64,000 bases of DNA from an uncultured Bacteroidota bacterium (GCA_902517895.1 CABYEA010000004.1:39425-103424), one strand, 5' to 3'. Counted from the stretch's first letter, positions 44,801 through 53,176 are shown. The notes: generated by a model not told the origin, from the letters alone. Numbers and translations: made by a program.

Positions 44801-45098
44801 CAGAAGTCGTAGACATTGTAAAACTGTCGTCTAAATCTCCGCCTGTTTCGTCTTCGTTTACAAATGCATTATTTCCAGATCCACCAGCCTGTAGGTAGGT
44901 AAGATCAGGATTTGCAGCACTAGCAAAATCAGGGTGAATATCTCCAACCACTGAATTTTCTGCAAAGTCCCAAACTGCAATTACAGTTTCTTCGGCTTGC
45001 AAGTTAAATGAAATAGCAAGTGAAAACACGGCAGCAACAAAAAGGGATCTTATATTTCTAAATAAATTTGAGAAAATAAAACAAATTGAAGAGTTCAT
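35850..45098 (-). CDS. Giant (3082 aa) mosaic secreted protein: lectin-like N-terminus, two carbohydrate-binding-like domains, two parallel beta-helix domains, cadherin-like repeats, T9SS C-terminal sorting domain
   Basis: Signal peptide; VVGNFGDNG..NPGLYPMTDDDGDGIWSLTLPLEDGDYKYKYTLGGWENQEF; TGSQDNPFKIIQTAID..NPGTYVENI and TEDNPFLTIQAAVNYAIEGDNILVSPGEYIEQI beta-helices, each ending NSRP.PxGSNVDIGA[FY]E; VNDSPT cadherin-like repeats; CTD EINIYPNPTNDIINL...GVYFVKIYSSEGIINKRVIKN. Confidence 0.9.
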   Translation of the reverse strand: MNSSICFIFSNLFRNIRSLFVAAVFSLAISFNLQAEETVIAVWDFAENSVVGDIHPDFASAANPDLTYLQAGGSGNNAFVNEDETGGDLDDSFTMSTTSANANAWSNFILNNLHLGPTTGDPTAGSGLVDNRFHFSLSFKEITIAPGSGDKVTFILKDANQGTGTNWRLTGLQIAENTSGDGGSLKASTMIINGGNQNGTLKYAGHFGQTQGYTLTDLTIGVTVDYSGGNNGSIRFWIDSPETYSSGDGSAWGFKMYNDDGWANTNGFPAMTATPGADAGLLNAVVQMMQFAPVFQNAGSKMVLDQIKISTGTYENTVEAGNTPTPTPNITFNVDPSTSLSLLENSIPHVVGNFGDNGSSGESWNPGLYPMTDDDGDGIWSLTLPLEDGDYKYKYTLGGWENQEFWNCEKDCLSWDGSYWNRALTVAGADQDLASHHWNQCPGEDPAESITYTFEVNTASIDVGPEGIYAGGGVLGGAMAIPLSDEDGDGIWTGSFEAVPNNIGGAFIFLNSPNDPNDWGTKEQLAGQFCAFGEFSDRLLPCASEDTTVTACFGDCSGEACGFTDNGFDIIHDFEEEGMNMDIAPFGNIDQIGIVDNPDVSDINYSTRVLQMVKTESSEPWAGIAVDAEGTINFDQHYQLRIKSYSPEAGKVVKVKLETTAGDVEGYTHEVDVLTTVSNTWEILTYDFTGAPDLDYTTVVIFPDFGNQNPGTFYFDDIEVGQGEFQQDNGDETLFIYADPSDVWTGYMQVYQLDGTFTFGNTWSVPDLKTTIDTQTNEIILQPNFSAYDASDSNWVNEDGSGNAIMEGITQVESYTAFNERPIHFSVSVHEYTLDESYTCKAFVRALDPNNNFTDITNGAYSFEISEPGNFIIYADELPEGFLVQYGFTVVGPVANPDDEEALGRVVIMPETYVDPCPLNEDLIIGNINIIEVDDDNNDGFAEFDLNTILSAELNESYTISYHVSVQDAEENINFLISPYTNQQPEADTIYVRVQSPNDESCYEIVAINLLVNPYTPTLQEFISQNTFFRVEAETQGHFGVGGENESFPNYYMAMPFEKEGLGMYNDVYYFNPDGSLTIFTNGDIYGKAAPILEAFGSDQGLGQNQYLEYENYPSDNIESSWNLSSDNDGLEQISLSGNGYLGFFHGAGLTYDLIEINENSIILATYPSWDSPNRWFITLTSNNVDDVISINNPSEGEVFDYNTDSIEISYFTSYFGTDFMQYSVNGADPIDSFVGDFSINVESGQAYNVQVSLTDSNYNQLSPPLTDSVNFSVENAPSISITSPEDLTEYPVNTTEAIVTYTISDFIVTEDGSGDGYIQYTIGNSLTTAGEFDGDFSTVNIYNSSEALVDLGLVEPTTTELGDEYYIKFDLVDNQGNPLGISDQITLIVSNVNFIVTASSGISNFLSYGQYDVLHSFILQGFDLGVDGSIAYQITYYPGDYNDVNDISDLANYNLEENELAVTSETVIINAHGPNIIGSGSDALNYNLNDLFDLPGAGLYKESYQLLDNDNNSVSSVFDQITYAKMTLPELSYSQSSTNGAIFPNSITEVTMTLNPVSLNMDSAAAGFNLIPGNGHIQYTVNGSDPVSVFEDTEINLPVTAGQDYSVHAFLVDNLYQTVYPEVSVDYSFSVAGNSVVSDGIYWVDANVLADSSATGSQDNPFKIIQTAIDTASNLDTVMVNPGTYVENISLDDKYVTITTPDPSTSAASTIIDGGSNGISVIDINGLGLSYQPEQESSILISGFTITNGLTASYEVASAIWLHSTSNINIGINFENLIIENNLATNAAAVYLYYTNTNRKMQFNNVVFRDNNAVHTLAGFNQEFEMNACEFYNNEGNITIQFWHNGDTHYSTIKNTIVRDNLTSRDLNVTDAIIINSNIIGNSLNNRFDGNSAVVNTIIDGGQFFTNDGLLTVTNSHLKEGETQIINQITNFLNYENNSEGEILFNDFSNNDFNLSNYSPAIGGGVNAVELYSTTYTTPLVDFSGNSRPNPEGSNVDIGAFENPLAETVHNTNIYVSNSGTDEDTVGTEDNPFLTIQAAVNYAIEGDNILVSPGEYIEQISILNKGLNFISTEPQGASIALPATGYTISFSSNIGIVNSSITGFNIYPSQDIGGTNGIWAYGEHYVTINDCIITDYDDRAIGTGISSVTVNNSLLVNNRLVLHQDNCSVGALGLQATFYNSTIINHQEIYASCVSNSARYVNTIIMGTPLDSSGYTSPPEFNQVITDSPLVVPQSNSTWQLAPESFTDLYFTDYENSDFTLQNTSPAIGYGYYPISTDILGNSRPAPLGSNVDIGAYESELGVPNNARPRMDNINNLDINEDEGEQSFYITGVVDGDILEIQNLSFVVETNNSDLFESMDIQYDQGQSIATFSYSTTLNAYGTAEISVTLSDDGGTENDAIDYISKTFSIDVAAVNDSPTAILLVDGNYSVDENTIDIIVDNLLSTDVDDDTFTYQLVAGEGDSDNANFTINGSELMVSSAFDFETQEQASIRVRTTDPGGLNHDEVIIIQINNLNDPSVVQDQVVNTDEDTMVAITLAGFDLENDQMQFFISSTPNTGTLYQTEDGESISSLISPGDLVINSQNIILYEPFENGYGENYAVFNYYINDGNQDSSSGEITINVNPVNDSPTSVSLSSNTIDENLLDVIGQLFTIDNDPGDSFTYEFVEGTGDSDNELFTIEGNSLINNTDFDFEDQNQYSVRIRSFNENDSIEQQFIINVLNVNDINIVSSSSDSYCEGELANGFIEISEINQTAGTLTFNWTGPNGFSSQDQSIENLNPGTYILDFADEYFTYNETFTIGQIPIYNDLEICYITSDEEDFTKNRIYFNSAGNYNVATFEVLRETSVVNEYESIGFVLPSEDSFLDNTSNNQQQQYKYKVRSVDACGINSDLSSEHYNTLLQANLAAGGSVNLSWSAYFGVEYSTFYIYRSINNADFELLNAIPSNQFTFNDTNADTDANDYRYYVAIIIDDCGDSGRSSVSTVTLKSNLLTIVDGSLSNQEVNFEGEINIYPNPTNDIINLSYPDYLQINKIELYNNLGQLIHRGNSSVNKISLEGSAQGVYFVKIYSSEGIINKRVIKN

Positions 45099-45121
45099 AA
45101 TTTTAATTTTAGTTTGCAGCC

Positions 45122-45129
45122 CAAAATTA
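45122..45129 (-). promoter_or_regulatory. -7 element TAATTTTG upstream of the giant T9SS gene
   Basis: Minus strand TAATTTTG fits TAnnTTTG, 23 nt before the ATG; no clear -33. Confidence 0.35.
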
Positions 45130-45173
45130 CGGTTTTTATAAGTTTTTTAGATTGAAAAATGATATAATCTCGA

Positions 45174-46706
45174 TTAAATTTCAAATTTAATGCCCTGAGC
45201 AAGTGGGAGATCATCTGTATAATTAATTGTATTTGTTTGTCTTCTCATGTAGATTTTCCAAGCATCAGAGCCTGATTCTCTTCCTCCGCCAGTATCTTTT
45301 TCTCCACCAAATGCGCCTCCAATTTCAGCACCTGAAGTGCCAATATTGACATTCGCAATTCCACAATCTGAACCAGCAGCTGATAGAAATTTTTCAGCTT
45401 CTTTTAGATTATTTGACATAATTGCTGAGGACAATCCTTGTGTAACATTGTTTTGAATTTCAATTGCATTAATTACCGGACCAGAATATTTAAGTAAGTA
45501 TAAGATTGGGGCGAAAGTTTCCTCTTGAACAATTTCAAAATATGGCTGAGCCTCAGCTATAGCTGGCTTTACATAACAACCACTTTCATATCCTTCACCT
45601 TCTAGCAGACCACCTTCAACAATGATATTTCCGCCTTCCTCAACTACTTTGTCTAAGGCCTTATTATACATGTCCACAGCTAATTTATCTATTACTGGTC
45701 CTACATGATTTGATTGATCAAGTGGGTTGCCAATTTTAATTTGTTTGTATGCTTTAACAACCGCATCACGAACATCATCATAAATGTCTTCATGAATAAT
45801 CAACCTTCTTGTTGAAGTGCATCTTTGTCCAGCTGTTCCAACAGCGCCAAATACTGCACCCATAACCGTCATTTTTATATCAGCATCAGGGGTAACAATA
45901 ATTGCGTTATTTCCGCCAAGCTCCAGCAATGACTTTCCTAGTCTAGCTCCTACCTCGCTTGCGACAATTTTGCCCATCCTTGTAGATCCAGTTGCTGAGA
46001 TGAGTGGAATTCTCTTGTCCTTTGTCATGTATTCTCCGACTTTATAATCTCCATTTATTAAACAAGAAATTCCTTCAGGCAAATTATTTTCTTTTAATAT
46101 GTCGGCTATAATCTTTTGACATGCAACTGAGCAAAGTGGAGTTTTTTCGCTAGGCTTCCAAACACATACATCTCCACAAATCCAGGCCAATGCAGTATTC
46201 CAGGACCAAACTGCTACAGGAAAATTAAACGCCGAAATGATTCCAACAATTCCAAGTGGATGATATTGCTCATACATTCTATGCCCAGGTCTTTCACTGT
46301 GCATGGTTAAACCATGTAATTGTCTTGAAAGACCTACAGCAAAATCACAAATATCAATCATCTCCTGAACCTCACCTAAACCCTCTTGAAAGCTTTTTCC
46401 CATTTCATAAGAAACCAAAACTCCAAGTGGTTCTTTTAATTCTCTAAGCTTATTTCCAAATTGTCTTACAATTTCACCTCTTTGTGGTGCAGGTATTGTT
46501 CTCCAATATTTAAATGCAGATTGAGCGCTCTCTATAACTTTATTATAGTCTTCAGAAGTTGTTGTTGAAACAGTTCCGATTTCTTTTCCATCTACCGGTG
46601 AATAGCTACTAAACTTATCTCCGTCTTTGAAATAATTACTACCAGTTGAAGTTCCAATATTATGGCCTGATAAGCCTAATTTTTTTAGTGAGTTTTCAAT
46701 ATTCAT
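45174..46706 (-). CDS. Aldehyde dehydrogenase, ALDH7/antiquitin-type (aminoadipate semialdehyde / piperideine-6-carboxylate dehydrogenase-like)
   Basis: HPLGIVGIISAFNFPVAVWSWNTALAWICGDVCVWKPSEKTPL; LLELGGNNAIIV; GTAGQRCTSTRRLI. Confidence 0.9.
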   Translation of the reverse strand: MNIENSLKKLGLSGHNIGTSTGSNYFKDGDKFSSYSPVDGKEIGTVSTTTSEDYNKVIESAQSAFKYWRTIPAPQRGEIVRQFGNKLRELKEPLGVLVSYEMGKSFQEGLGEVQEMIDICDFAVGLSRQLHGLTMHSERPGHRMYEQYHPLGIVGIISAFNFPVAVWSWNTALAWICGDVCVWKPSEKTPLCSVACQKIIADILKENNLPEGISCLINGDYKVGEYMTKDKRIPLISATGSTRMGKIVASEVGARLGKSLLELGGNNAIIVTPDADIKMTVMGAVFGAVGTAGQRCTSTRRLIIHEDIYDDVRDAVVKAYKQIKIGNPLDQSNHVGPVIDKLAVDMYNKALDKVVEEGGNIIVEGGLLEGEGYESGCYVKPAIAEAQPYFEIVQEETFAPILYLLKYSGPVINAIEIQNNVTQGLSSAIMSNNLKEAEKFLSAAGSDCGIANVNIGTSGAEIGGAFGGEKDTGGGRESGSDAWKIYMRRQTNTINYTDDLPLAQGIKFEI

Positions 46707-46751
46707 GATAAATTATTTAACTTGACGAAGATAAGGATTTATTAATATTTT

Positions 46752-47711
46752 ATGATTATGAAAAAATATTTGTGTCTTCTAATTATTATACTTTTTAGTT
46801 GCAATAATAATGATGAAAATAAGATTGCAATTGTGATTCATGGTGGCGCTGGAATCATACTCAAAGAAAATATTTCCAAATCGAAAGAAGATTCAATTAT
46901 TAAAAAACTAGATGAAGCTATTTCAAAGGGATGGAGATTATTAAAAAAAGGCGAATCTAGTGAATTAGCTGTTATTGAAACCATAAAAATATTAGAGGAT
47001 TCTCCACTATTTAATGCTGGTAAAGGAAGTGTATTTAATAGCAACGGTAAAGTGGAGCATGATGCATCTATTATGAGAGGAAATGATCTTAATGCTGGTG
47101 CCTCATCTGGAACTTCTAATATTAAAAATCCAATAACCCTAGCAGCAGATATTATGAATCATTCAGAACATGTATTTCTTTCTGGTAAGGGAGCAGAGAA
47201 ATTTGCAAAAGAGAGGAATTTAGAAATTGTTGATAATGAATATTTCCATACAGAGTTTAGGTATAATCAGCTAATAAATAAGAAAAATGAAAATAAATAT
47301 GGTACAGTTGGATGTGTAGCAATAGATATTAATGGAAATATTGTAGCAGGCACATCAACTGGCGGAATGACTAATAAAAAATGGGGCAGGATTGGAGATT
47401 CTGCGATTATTGGTTCTGGAACATATGCTAACAATAATACCTGTGGGATCTCATCAACTGGTTCAGGTGAATATTTTATAAGAACTGTTGCGGCTTACCA
47501 TGTTTCATCGTTATTGGATTACAATAATTATAATTTAAATAATGCAATGTCCAAAGTAATTCATGAGAAAATTGGAGAGATTGGTGGTGATGGAGGAATG
47601 ATTGGAATTGATAAAAACTCTAATATCTCAATGGAATTTAATACGCCTGGGATGTATAGGGCTTTTGTAAATAAAAATGAGGAAAAAGAAATTTTACTAT
47701 ACGAAAAGTAA
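46752..47711 (+). CDS. Isoaspartyl peptidase/L-asparaginase (Ntn-hydrolase), predicted lipoprotein
   Basis: LIIILFSCNNN lipobox; AIVIHGGAG; GTVGCVAIDINGNIVAGTSTGG catalytic Thr motif. Confidence 0.95.
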   Translation: MIMKKYLCLLIIILFSCNNNDENKIAIVIHGGAGIILKENISKSKEDSIIKKLDEAISKGWRLLKKGESSELAVIETIKILEDSPLFNAGKGSVFNSNGKVEHDASIMRGNDLNAGASSGTSNIKNPITLAADIMNHSEHVFLSGKGAEKFAKERNLEIVDNEYFHTEFRYNQLINKKNENKYGTVGCVAIDINGNIVAGTSTGGMTNKKWGRIGDSAIIGSGTYANNNTCGISSTGSGEYFIRTVAAYHVSSLLDYNNYNLNNAMSKVIHEKIGEIGGDGGMIGIDKNSNISMEFNTPGMYRAFVNKNEEKEILLYEK

Positions 47712-47712
47712 T

Positions 47713-49149
47713 CTACTTAATTTCAGAGATTTTTAGAGTATTTACCATTCCTCTTTCCTTTACGGGCATGGAAGCTAAGTTAATAACCATATCTCCTTTT
47801 TTTGCAAAACCTTTATTATTTACAATCTCGTTAATTTCATGAATTGTCTTATCTGTTGAAACTGATCTATTATAATAGAAAGCTTTAACTCCCCATAATA
47901 AATTTAACCTACAAAGTATTCTTTTGTTGGAAGTAAAAACAATAATAGTAGAGTGAGGTCTCCACGAGGAAACCTGAAATGCTGTATAACCACTTTGGGT
48001 TAATGTTGTTATTGCTGCAATCGTAGTTTCATTTGCAATCTGAGCAGCATGATAACATATAAACTTTGTAGTATATCTGTTTGTTTTGATTTTTGGTGGT
48101 GACTCAGGAACTGAAATCATATCAGAATACTCAACACTTGTAATAATTTTTGAAATCTGAGTTACTACTTCTGCTGGATATTTTCCGATCGAGGTCTCAG
48201 CAGAAAGCATTACAGCATCAGCACCATCCATGATAGAATTTGCTACATCATTCACCTCAGCTCTGCTAGGCTTGAGGCTGTCAATCATACTTTCCATCAT
48301 TTGAGTAGCGATGATTACAGGGATCCTATGTTTCTTGGCGAGGTGCACAATTCTTTTTTGTAAAAGTGGTACTTCCTCAGATGGAATTTCAATACCCAAA
48401 TCTCCTCTCGCAACCATTATACCGTCAGAATTTTGGATGATTTCATCAATATTTTTAATCGCCTCTGGTTTTTCAATTTTTGCAATAATGGGAATTTTCT
48501 CATTTGATTCTTTTTCAATGAGTTCTCTAAGTTTGATCATATCGTTGGCATTCCTAACGAAAGATAGAGCCACCCAATCAAGCTCTTTTGAAATGGCATA
48601 TAATAAATCTTTTTTGTCTTTTTTGGTTAATGAGGGTGTTGATATTTTAGTGTTGGGAAGATTGACTCCCTTTTTGGAGGTAAGCTTTCCTCCCTGAACA
48701 TTTTTTAATTTAACTTCGTCTTTTTTATTAGATGAAATGACCTCAAAGATCAATTTTCCGTCGTCAACTAAAACAGTATCTCCATTCTTAACATCATTTG
48801 CAAAACCTTCATAAGAGAGTGATGCTTTTTCTTTATCTCCGATTATATCACCAGAGGTAGTTACAGTGAATATGTCTCCCCTTTTAAAAACTACACCATC
48901 TTGCATTCTACCAATTCTAATCTTTGGGCCTTGTAAGTCGGCCATTATAGCAACATTAGTATTTAATTCCTTATTTAGGTTTCTGATTAAGTCTACATGT
49001 GAATCAACTTCTTGATATGTAGCATGAGAAAAATTAATCCTAAATACATTTACTCCTGCTTTAATTAGCCTAGATAAGATGGTTTTACTAGAGCAGCCAG
49101 GACCTAGCGTTGCCACAATTTTGGTTTTTTTAAATTTTATATAACTCAT
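47713..49149 (-). CDS. pyk: Pyruvate kinase
   Basis: TKIVATLGPGCSSKTILSRLIKAGVNVFRINFSHA; IMVARGDLGIEIP; ATQMMESMI. Confidence 0.99.
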   Translation of the reverse strand: MSYIKFKKTKIVATLGPGCSSKTILSRLIKAGVNVFRINFSHATYQEVDSHVDLIRNLNKELNTNVAIMADLQGPKIRIGRMQDGVVFKRGDIFTVTTSGDIIGDKEKASLSYEGFANDVKNGDTVLVDDGKLIFEVISSNKKDEVKLKNVQGGKLTSKKGVNLPNTKISTPSLTKKDKKDLLYAISKELDWVALSFVRNANDMIKLRELIEKESNEKIPIIAKIEKPEAIKNIDEIIQNSDGIMVARGDLGIEIPSEEVPLLQKRIVHLAKKHRIPVIIATQMMESMIDSLKPSRAEVNDVANSIMDGADAVMLSAETSIGKYPAEVVTQISKIITSVEYSDMISVPESPPKIKTNRYTTKFICYHAAQIANETTIAAITTLTQSGYTAFQVSSWRPHSTIIVFTSNKRILCRLNLLWGVKAFYYNRSVSTDKTIHEINEIVNNKGFAKKGDMVINLASMPVKERGMVNTLKISEIK

Positions 49150-49628
49150 GAGAAAATTAAATTTTCTTTGTTATCCAATTTGTTTTCAGCGATGAATGAG
49201 GTTATTATACCTCTAATTTCTGAAATTTTTTTCAATATTTTTTTTACGTAGGTCCTATCAGCTATATTTTCTATAATCAGAAAATAATCAACAAACTTAT
49301 AATTGCTCAGAAAAACTGTTTCATTTTTAACTAAATTGTCGTTATTAAACAAGTTGATATTTTGGTCCATTGAATTTTCTAAAACGAGTGATTTATTTGA
49401 AAAGTATATCCATTTTAAAAATTTTACTTTATCCAAAAACTCATAAGACGAATAACTGGCATTTTGATCAGTAAAATAAATATCATCTCTTTTCCTTTTT
49501 AAATTAATATTGAGTTTTTTATTTAAAAAAAAAGCCAATCTGTACTCGTCTAAATCAGAATGAATTGCAATTAGATGATAATTTTCGGGGAATTGATTTA
49601 CGTTTAATTTTCTGCTTTTCAAAACCAA
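49146..49628 (-). CDS. IPExxxVDY-family-like small protein (by synteny between pyk and rnc)
   Basis: 160-aa protein overlapping pyk by 4 nt; HSDLDEYRLAFFLNKKLNINLKR; KFVDYFLIIEN. Confidence 0.65.
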   Translation of the reverse strand: MVLKSRKLNVNQFPENYHLIAIHSDLDEYRLAFFLNKKLNINLKRKRDDIYFTDQNASYSSYEFLDKVKFLKWIYFSNKSLVLENSMDQNINLFNNDNLVKNETVFLSNYKFVDYFLIIENIADRTYVKKILKKISEIRGIITSFIAENKLDNKENLIFS

Positions 49629-49655
49629 ATATTTCTATTTAAAGATAAGCTTATT

Positions 49656-50402
49656 CTACGAATTTTTGTTTTGATATTTTAAAATATCTTCCTGAAACAT
49701 AAAAAAAGCTCGTTTGGAAGCTTTTTCTTCAGCTTTTTTCTTGGATGTGTCTCTTCCCTTAGCAATAACTTTATCATCAACAGAAAGTTTAACTGAGAAA
49801 TGTTTAACCTTATCATTGCCTGTATCTTCAAAGGTTTCGTAATTGTATAGTTTCTTGTTTTTTTGGCACCACTCAATAAATAAGCTCTTATAGCTAATAA
49901 TTTTATTTTTTAATCTTTCTAAATCAACATGAGGATTAATCACACGATCAAAGACAAACTTTTTGCAATATGGATATCCTCTATCTAAAAATATGGCGCC
50001 TATAAGTGACTCAAAAAGATTACCGTGAATATTATCACCATAATTTTCTTCCGATAGATTTGGCTCTACAAAATCGAGTAAATTTAATTCTAACCCAAGT
50101 TCATTTAAATGATTTCTACTTACTATTTTGGATCTCATCTGGGTTAAGTATCCTTCTGATCCTGTTGGTATATTTTTAAATAAGTAAGATGATATAATTG
50201 AACTTAGAATTGAATCACCAAGAAACTCTAATCGTTCAAAATTTACAGCAACCCCATTTAGATCTTTTTTATTTGAAGATCGATGAGTAAAAGCTCTTTT
50301 GTAATACTTGAGGGATTTTGGTTTAAACTTAAGTAAATTTTTAATTGGTGTATAAAAAGGATCTCTTTTTAATTTTAATAAATCGTAAAAATTAAAATCC
50401 AT
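49656..50402 (-). CDS. rnc: Ribonuclease III
   Basis: FERLEFLGDSILSSIISSYLF signature; C-terminal dsRBD (KAEEKASKRAFF). Start reset to internal ATG (MDFNFYDLLKL). Confidence 0.96.
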   Translation of the reverse strand: MDFNFYDLLKLKRDPFYTPIKNLLKFKPKSLKYYKRAFTHRSSNKKDLNGVAVNFERLEFLGDSILSSIISSYLFKNIPTGSEGYLTQMRSKIVSRNHLNELGLELNLLDFVEPNLSEENYGDNIHGNLFESLIGAIFLDRGYPYCKKFVFDRVINPHVDLERLKNKIISYKSLFIEWCQKNKKLYNYETFEDTGNDKVKHFSVKLSVDDKVIAKGRDTSKKKAEEKASKRAFFMFQEDILKYQNKNS

Positions 50403-50403
50403 T

Positions 50404-51654
50404 CTAGTCCCATTTTTTAAACAAAACACATGCATTATGACCTCCAAATCCAAATGTGTTGCTCATTCCAATTTTTGCATCTCTTCTTTGGGCTTTATTT
50501 AAAGTCAAATTTAGTTTTGGGTTTATGTTTTCATCAACATTTTGATGATTTATAGTAGGAGGAACTATACCCTTATTAAGTGATAGGATAACAGAGATTG
50601 CTTCAACAGCTCCGGCTGCCCCAAGCAAATGACCAGTCATAGATTTTGTTGAGTTAATGTTAATATTTGAAGCATGGTCTCCAAAAATATAATCAATGGC
50701 TTTTAATTCAGCAACATCACCAAGTGGGGTTGAAGTGCCGTGAGTATTTATTAAATCAACATCACCAATATTTACCTTTGAGTCATTTAAACAATTCTTA
50801 ATTACAGCTTTAACACCATCTCCTTCAGGGTGAGGAGCTGTAATATGATGAGCATCAGAAGATAAACCTCCCCCAAGAAATTCAGCATATATTTTTGCGC
50901 CTCTTGCTTTTGCGTGCTCATACTCCTCAAGAATTAAGGTTCCTGAGCCCTCCCCTAAAACAAAGCCATCGCGTGTAGAATCAAATGGCCTGGAAGCAGA
51001 TTCAGGAGATTCATTTCTCGTTGAAAGTGCATGCATTGCATTAAAACCAGCCATCCCTGCGATATTTACTCCTGCTTCACTGCCTCCAGTAACGATAACA
51101 TCGCAATAACCTAATCTGATATAATTAAGTGCATCAACCATAGCATTTGCACTGGAAGCACATGCAGAAACTGTTGTATAATTAGGTCCCATAAATCCAT
51201 ATTGTATTGAAATATAACCGGGAATAATATCAGCAATCATTTTAGGAATAAAAAATGGGTTGAATCGTGGTGTTCCGTCTCCAGAAGCGTGGTCAAGCAT
51301 CTGATTTTGAAAAGTTTCAATACCTCCGATCCCTGACCCCCATATTACACCTACTCTAAGTTTATCAATTTTTTCTAAATCTAAACCCGAGTTAATTATA
51401 GCCTCCTCAGTAGAAACCATTCCATACTGGGTAAATCTATCCATTTTTCTTTGTTGTTTCCTTTCCAGATGTAATGAAACATCAAAGTTTTTTAATTCAC
51501 AAGCAAACTTAGTTTTAAATTTTTCAGTGTCAAAATAAGTAATTGGAGCTGCTCCGCTTTTACCTTCAATAAGACCAGTCCAAAATTCATCAAGGTTGTT
51601 CCCAATGGGAGTGAGTGCTCCAAGACCAGTAACTACTACTCGCTTTAAAGCCAT
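50404..51654 (-). CDS. fabF: Beta-ketoacyl-ACP synthase II
   Basis: VVVTGLGALTPIGNNLDEFWTGLIEGKSG; VSACASSANAMVDAL; NTHGTSTPLGD. Confidence 0.99.
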   Translation of the reverse strand: MALKRVVVTGLGALTPIGNNLDEFWTGLIEGKSGAAPITYFDTEKFKTKFACELKNFDVSLHLERKQQRKMDRFTQYGMVSTEEAIINSGLDLEKIDKLRVGVIWGSGIGGIETFQNQMLDHASGDGTPRFNPFFIPKMIADIIPGYISIQYGFMGPNYTTVSACASSANAMVDALNYIRLGYCDVIVTGGSEAGVNIAGMAGFNAMHALSTRNESPESASRPFDSTRDGFVLGEGSGTLILEEYEHAKARGAKIYAEFLGGGLSSDAHHITAPHPEGDGVKAVIKNCLNDSKVNIGDVDLINTHGTSTPLGDVAELKAIDYIFGDHASNININSTKSMTGHLLGAAGAVEAISVILSLNKGIVPPTINHQNVDENINPKLNLTLNKAQRRDAKIGMSNTFGFGGHNACVLFKKWD

Positions 51655-51664
51655 AAAATAAATG

Positions 51665-51895
51665 TTATGAATTCTCTATATAAGAAATCGCTTGACCTAC
51701 AGTTGCGATATTTTCAGCTTGATCATCAGGTATTTGAATATCAAATTCTTTTTCAAATTCCATAATTAATTCAACAGTATCAAGTGAATCTGCTCCTAAG
51801 TCATTTGTGAAACTTGCTTCTTTAACAACTTCACTTTCATCTACTCCTAATTTATCTACAATAATAGCTTTTACTTTTGATGCGATATCTGACAT
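51665..51895 (-). CDS. acpP: Acyl carrier protein
   Basis: [25 protein letters not shown] phosphopantetheine site. Confidence 0.99.
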   Translation of the reverse strand: MSDIASKVKAIIVDKLGVDESEVVKEASFTNDLGADSLDTVELIMEFEKEFDIQIPDDQAENIATVGQAISYIENS

Positions 51896-51978
51896 AACTT
51901 TGTTTTTTAATTTATAATTTTAGTTAAAGTGCAAAAATAAAAAACTTTATTTTAATTTAACCACTTCAAAAAAAAATT

Positions 51979-52575
51979 GTGAACATTAATTCTGATAAAA
52001 AAGTTAGTATATTAATTTTTGCATCTGGAAACGGCTCTAACGCTGAGAATATTATAACATATTTTCAAAATAAGCTTAGGGATATAAGCTGGACAATTAT
52101 AACTAATAATTCAAATGCTGGAGTTATTGAAAGATCAGTAAGATTAGGAGTTCCTTTTTTGGTTTTCAAAAAAAAAGATTTTCATGAAAATATGTTTCTA
52201 GAAAAAATAAGTTTAATTAAACCTAAACTAATAATTTTAGCAGGTTTTCTGTTAAAAATCCCAGAAAATATAATCAAAAATTTTAAAAATAAAATAATTA
52301 ATATTCACCCTTCTCTTTTACCAAAATACGGAGGCAAAGGAATGTATGGGATCAATGTACATAATGAGGTAATTAAAAATAAAGAAGTTGAAAGCGGTAT
52401 TTCAATACACTATGTAAATAATCAATACGATGAGGGTGAAATTATTTTTCAAAAAAATATTAAAATAATATACCCCACAAATGCAACAAATCTTTCAAAA
52501 AAAATCCATGAACTTGAAATGAAATATTTCCCAGAAATAATTGAAAAATTAATTAATTCACAAACCTATGAGTAA
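51979..52575 (+). CDS. purN: Phosphoribosylglycinamide formyltransferase (GTG start)
   Basis: ILIFASGNGSNAENIITYF; INIHPSLLPKYGGKGMYG; GISIHYVNNQYDEGEIIFQ. Confidence 0.97.
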   Translation: MNINSDKKVSILIFASGNGSNAENIITYFQNKLRDISWTIITNNSNAGVIERSVRLGVPFLVFKKKDFHENMFLEKISLIKPKLIILAGFLLKIPENIIKNFKNKIINIHPSLLPKYGGKGMYGINVHNEVIKNKEVESGISIHYVNNQYDEGEIIFQKNIKIIYPTNATNLSKKIHELEMKYFPEIIEKLINSQTYE

Positions 52576-53176
52576 ACAAAAATACTATGTTGTTTGGAAA
52601 GGAAATAGCCCTGGAATTTATACATCATGGGAGAAATGTCAGGGTGAAATAAAAAATATAAGAGGTTCATTATTCAAAAGTTTTGGTAATATTGAAGAGG
52701 CTCGGAGGGCCTTTGAAATGGGTTATGATGAATACATGAAAAATTCAATACCTGTTGATGTTTTAGACGGGCCGGAATTAAATTCAATTTCGGTTGACGC
52801 AGCATCAAGCGGAAATCCTGGATTAATGGAATATCAGGGTGTTGACACAGAAACAAAAGAAGTTTTATTTAAAATGGGGCCATATAATAATGCAACTAAT
52901 AATATTGGAGAGTTTTTGGCTTTGGTTCATGGAATAGCAATTTTGGAGAAAGGCCTAAAAAAGAAAATTATTTATTCTGATTCGATTACAGCAATGAGTT
53001 GGGTTAGAAAAAAAAGATGTCAAACCAAACTAATAAGAAGTAAAGAAAACGAAGAAGTGTTTATTCTAGTTGACAGAGCAATATTATGGCTTAAAGAAAA
53101 TAAGTACTCTGCTATAATAAAAAAGTGGGAAACAAAAAATTGGGGAGAAATTCCCGCTGATTTTGGCAGAAAATAA
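52568..53176 (+). CDS. rnhA: Ribonuclease HI with N-terminal caulimovirus/viroplasmin-type hybrid-binding domain
   Basis: KYYVVWKGNSPGIYTSWEKCQGEI...ARRAFEMG; catalytic D-E-D-D retained (SVDAAS, NIGEFLA, YSDSIT, PADFGRK). Confidence 0.95.
   Translation: MSKQKYYVVWKGNSPGIYTSWEKCQGEIKNIRGSLFKSFGNIEEARRAFEMGYDEYMKNSIPVDVLDGPELNSISVDAASSGNPGLMEYQGVDTETKEVLFKMGPYNNATNNIGEFLALVHGIAILEKGLKKKIIYSDSITAMSWVRKKRCQTKLIRSKENEEVFILVDRAILWLKENKYSAIIKKWETKNWGEIPADFGRK

Noticed and set aside
48311-48697. 128-aa ORF antisense to pyk
   Set aside because: Hydrophobic-looking translation is the mirror of conserved pyk codons; pyk motifs are unambiguous.
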